NCBI RefSeq assembly: GCF_001750165.1
Contig: NZ_CP015411.1
Location: forward strand, 1,330,001-1,394,000
Source of the DNA: Pseudoalteromonas luteoviolacea
GTDB lineage: Bacteria > Pseudomonadota > Gammaproteobacteria > Enterobacterales > Alteromonadaceae
Length of the DNA: 64,000 nucleotides
Direction: 5' to 3'
This document shows, piece after piece, positions 61,982 through 64,000 of this stretch. Position 1 is the first letter of the stretch. Each line of letters starts with the position of its first letter. Both the position numbers and the translations under genes were made by a program. The notes below the pieces were generated by a model. The model ran no database searches. It saw only the letters and a list, made by a program, of their open reading frames with translations, and was not told where the DNA came from.

Positions 61982-62308
61982 GTGGATATTTTAATTTCAG
62001 TTTTGCTGTTAATGGGTGGGGTCTTGGTACTAGTAGGCTCAATCGGTTTAGTAAAAATGCCAGACTTTTTCATGCGCCTACATGGGCCGACTAAAGCAAC
62101 CACTTTAGGCATGGCATGTTTGCTTTTTGCCGCGATGGCACATTACAGTCAATATGGTGATGGGCTTAGTTTAAAAGAGATTCTAATTTCCTTGTTTTTA
62201 CTTATTACCGCGCCAATCAGTGGTTATATGTTGATTAAGTCGGCAATTCATCACCGAATTGATTCGACAGATAAGACGACAGGTAAAGACAAAATAGAAG
62301 AAGATTAA
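61982..62308 (+). CDS. mrpG: Mrp antiporter subunit G
   Basis: A 108-residue, three-helix subunit. LVLVGSIGLVKMPDFFMRLHGPTKATTLG is the classical MrpG signature, followed by LLITAPISGYMLIKSA. The GTG start has AGGAGG 8 bp upstream. Last gene of the operon, with a terminator after it. Confidence 0.95.
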   Translation: MDILISVLLLMGGVLVLVGSIGLVKMPDFFMRLHGPTKATTLGMACLLFAAMAHYSQYGDGLSLKEILISLFLLITAPISGYMLIKSAIHHRIDSTDKTTGKDKIEED

Positions 62309-62322
62309 ACCCTTATTTCAAG

Positions 62323-62350
62323 CTGGGTGTGTAGGCACCCAGTTTTATTT
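62323..62350 (+). terminator. Intrinsic terminator of the mrp operon
   Basis: A perfect 7-bp stem (CTGGGTG / CACCCAG) with a 6-nt loop and TTTTATTT. Confidence 0.9.
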
Positions 62351-62575
62351 GTTACCCCACCATTCGATTCTTCAATATTTATATTCTAATTTAATAATTT
62401 ATATAGATTAATTTATTCTTGCACATTTCAATTTAAACACTTATTGTCAATTAATCTTTAATATTTCTGTAGCATAATCAATTTTAGAAATTAAAGAACC
62501 AACTTCTAACAGTTCACTCTTCGTGCGTTTTTATACTCACCTGTGGTTAGTCAAATTAGAATTACAAGGTCACTT

Positions 62576-64000
62576 ATGCGACAAATCTCAATCAAATACA
62601 AACTCATGTTCTTTGTTATTACGATAATAATGGCAGTAATAGCAATGCTCGTGATAACAACATGGTTGCATTTACAAGATGAAAATAAAAAACAAAGTGA
62701 GCAAATACAATCTGTAATTCTATCGGAAATTAATACCCGCTTGGCTGCTCAAGGAGATTATTACGCACAGAAAATTGCTGCCTTTTTAAACTCCGCGTAT
62801 CGTGTACCAAATACATTGGTGGGCGCATTAGAATCGACAATAACTGCTCCTCTTGATCGTAGTGATATTCAGTCAATGCTTAGAGGTGCCTTGAAAGCAA
62901 GCCCTGATCTCTCTTCTGTATATGTGCATTTTGAAGAAAATGCCTATGATCATAAAGATATGCATTTTACTAATGGTGCTGCGCACTCGGTTTTAGGAAG
63001 TGGTACACTTGAAATGTATTTTACTCAAGATAGTGTGGGTATCACTCAACATAGCGTCATGTCCTCCTCAGCAAAATATTCAGAAGCACTCAATCGTTAT
63101 GGTATACGTGAGGCTGAATGGTATTTATGTGCAAAAGAAAGCAAATTGCCATGCATTATGGAGCCGTATTTATACGAAATTTCCAAAGGTAATGAAATGC
63201 TGATGACATCACTGACCGTGCCTATTACACAACATGGACGATTTAAGGGGATTATTGGTGTGGATGTCAACTTGCCAAATCTACAGAGATTAGTGCAAGA
63301 ACTTTCAAGTCAGCTTTATCAGGGACAAGGAAAGGTATTATTACTCAGTGAGCTTGGCTTGGTTGCCGGTGCAAGTCATCATCATGATAGTTTGGGTAAA
63401 CCTCTCACTGAAATTTTAGAAAGTTCATTTGCTAAGCAACTCACATCTTTGCATATGAATAAAGGCTATCAAGAAGTTGGCAACTCCATTTTTGTTGCCA
63501 GTCCAATCACGATCCAATTGGCAAATACGGTCTGGTCTTTAGTAATTGAAGTCCCAAAGCAAGAAGTTTTATCCTCAGCCTCTATGATTGAGAAGCAGTT
63601 GCATCAGTCCACTGAAGACCTTGGGATCTGGATGTTGATGCTGGGAATAGTGATTGTCACTGTGGCTTTGGCTTTGAGTATCTATTTAATTAATACCATT
63701 ACCAAGCCGCTTTCATATATTCAAACCCGGGTTAGCAACCTTGCCTCTAGTGAAGGCGATTTAACTCATAATCTTGATGTAGCACATCATGCAGAGTTAA
63801 TTTCTTTGGCGAATGGCTTTAATTTATTCACTAATAAGCTGAGAGACATGATCAAAGATTTAAAGGGACTTGCTCAGCAATCATATCAACAGTCTTATGC
63901 TACCACTGAAGCTGCAATAAACATAAAAAACAAGGTCTCAAATCAGCATATTGAAATTGATAGTGTTGTAACAGCGATTAATGAACTTAGTGCGACAGCA
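62576..64000 (+). CDS. Methyl-accepting chemotaxis protein (partial at window edge)
   Basis: The first 475 codons of a chemoreceptor that runs off the window. After a membrane helix (about 10-30) comes a periplasmic dCache-type sensor domain (about 35-335). In it, PEDLSSVYVHF-like, REAEWY, TSLTVPITQHGRFKGIIGVDVNL and LLLSELGLVAG follow the dCache_1 order. Then a second membrane helix (about 345-370), HAMP (INTITKPLSYIQTRV) and the start of the methyl-accepting coiled coil (IDSVVTAINELSATA). REAEWY and the D of GVDVNL resemble the amino-acid-binding pattern of dCache sensors, so an amino acid ligand is possible. AAGG lies 7 bp before the ATG. Confidence 0.93.
   Translation, partial: MRQISIKYKLMFFVITIIMAVIAMLVITTWLHLQDENKKQSEQIQSVILSEINTRLAAQGDYYAQKIAAFLNSAYRVPNTLVGALESTITAPLDRSDIQSMLRGALKASPDLSSVYVHFEENAYDHKDMHFTNGAAHSVLGSGTLEMYFTQDSVGITQHSVMSSSAKYSEALNRYGIREAEWYLCAKESKLPCIMEPYLYEISKGNEMLMTSLTVPITQHGRFKGIIGVDVNLPNLQRLVQELSSQLYQGQGKVLLLSELGLVAGASHHHDSLGKPLTEILESSFAKQLTSLHMNKGYQEVGNSIFVASPITIQLANTVWSLVIEVPKQEVLSSASMIEKQLHQSTEDLGIWMLMLGIVIVTVALALSIYLINTITKPLSYIQTRVSNLASSEGDLTHNLDVAHHAELISLANGFNLFTNKLRDMIKDLKGLAQQSYQQSYATTEAAINIKNKVSNQHIEIDSVVTAINELSATA

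Overview
The window reads as chromosome of a marine gammaproteobacterium of the Alteromonadales, most likely Pseudoalteromonas or a close relative. I infer this from the AT-leaning composition, the metY-rimP-nusA-infB-rbfA-truB-rpsO-pnp-nlpI order, TyrR next to a homogentisate-pathway pair, DUF3019 beside a MipA/OmpV porin, a periplasmic ATP-dependent DNA ligase and an Mrp antiporter operon. I see no insertion sequence, prophage, integrase, CRISPR array or rRNA.

Layout. 1-9.4 kb: TonB-dependent receptor, small conserved protein, HAD phosphatase, LigE ligase, Hsp70-like YegD (+); then LysE-type exporter with methylglyoxal synthase, and a Bcr/CflA efflux pump (-); then a DUF4442 protein (+). 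9.4-16.8 kb (-): M23 peptidase overlapping a bactofilin, fumarylacetoacetase, 4-hydroxyphenylpyruvate dioxygenase, a POT peptide transporter and a secreted two-domain protein. 17.0-35.7 kb (-): one uninterrupted seven-gene operon. 35.9-44.7 kb: tyrR, two hotdog/thioesterase-type and secreted proteins, OmpW, a DapE-like peptidase, MipA/OmpV with DUF3019, a lipoprotein, a globin-like protein and a delta-class carbonic anhydrase. 44.8-55.1 kb (+): initiator tRNA and the translation/RNA-decay supercluster. 55.1-62.3 kb (+): HExxH secreted protein and mrpABCDEFG. 62.6 kb to the end: a chemoreceptor cut by the window edge.

The main discovery candidate is the operon at 16984-35651. Three of its proteins are recognisable as the poly-gamma-glutamate capsule core (CapA/PgsA, CapC/PgsC, CapB/PgsB), but each is far larger than the Gram-positive version. 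The CapB homologue carries about 690 extra N-terminal residues with HEAT-like helices. The CapC homologue contains two tandem CapC membrane units followed by two tandem periplasmic units. Those periplasmic units resemble, by eye, the separate 254-residue periplasmic protein of the same operon. The other members are a CHASE2-GAF membrane sensor with no output domain, a membrane-anchored periplasmic protein, and a 1422-residue secreted protein ending in a probable outer-membrane beta-barrel. All seven genes overlap or lie within about 10 bp of each other. I infer an envelope-spanning Gram-negative machine that makes, processes, senses and exports a poly-amino-acid, possibly poly-gamma-glutamate.

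Regulation. The operon is divergent from tyrR. The 240-bp region between them holds a TyrR-box-like palindrome overlapping the -35 of tyrR and a separate sigma-70-type promoter facing the operon. A second good TyrR-box-like site lies upstream of hpd, consistent with TyrR control of tyrosine catabolism. Motifs and alignments were read by eye; no searches or structure predictions were run.
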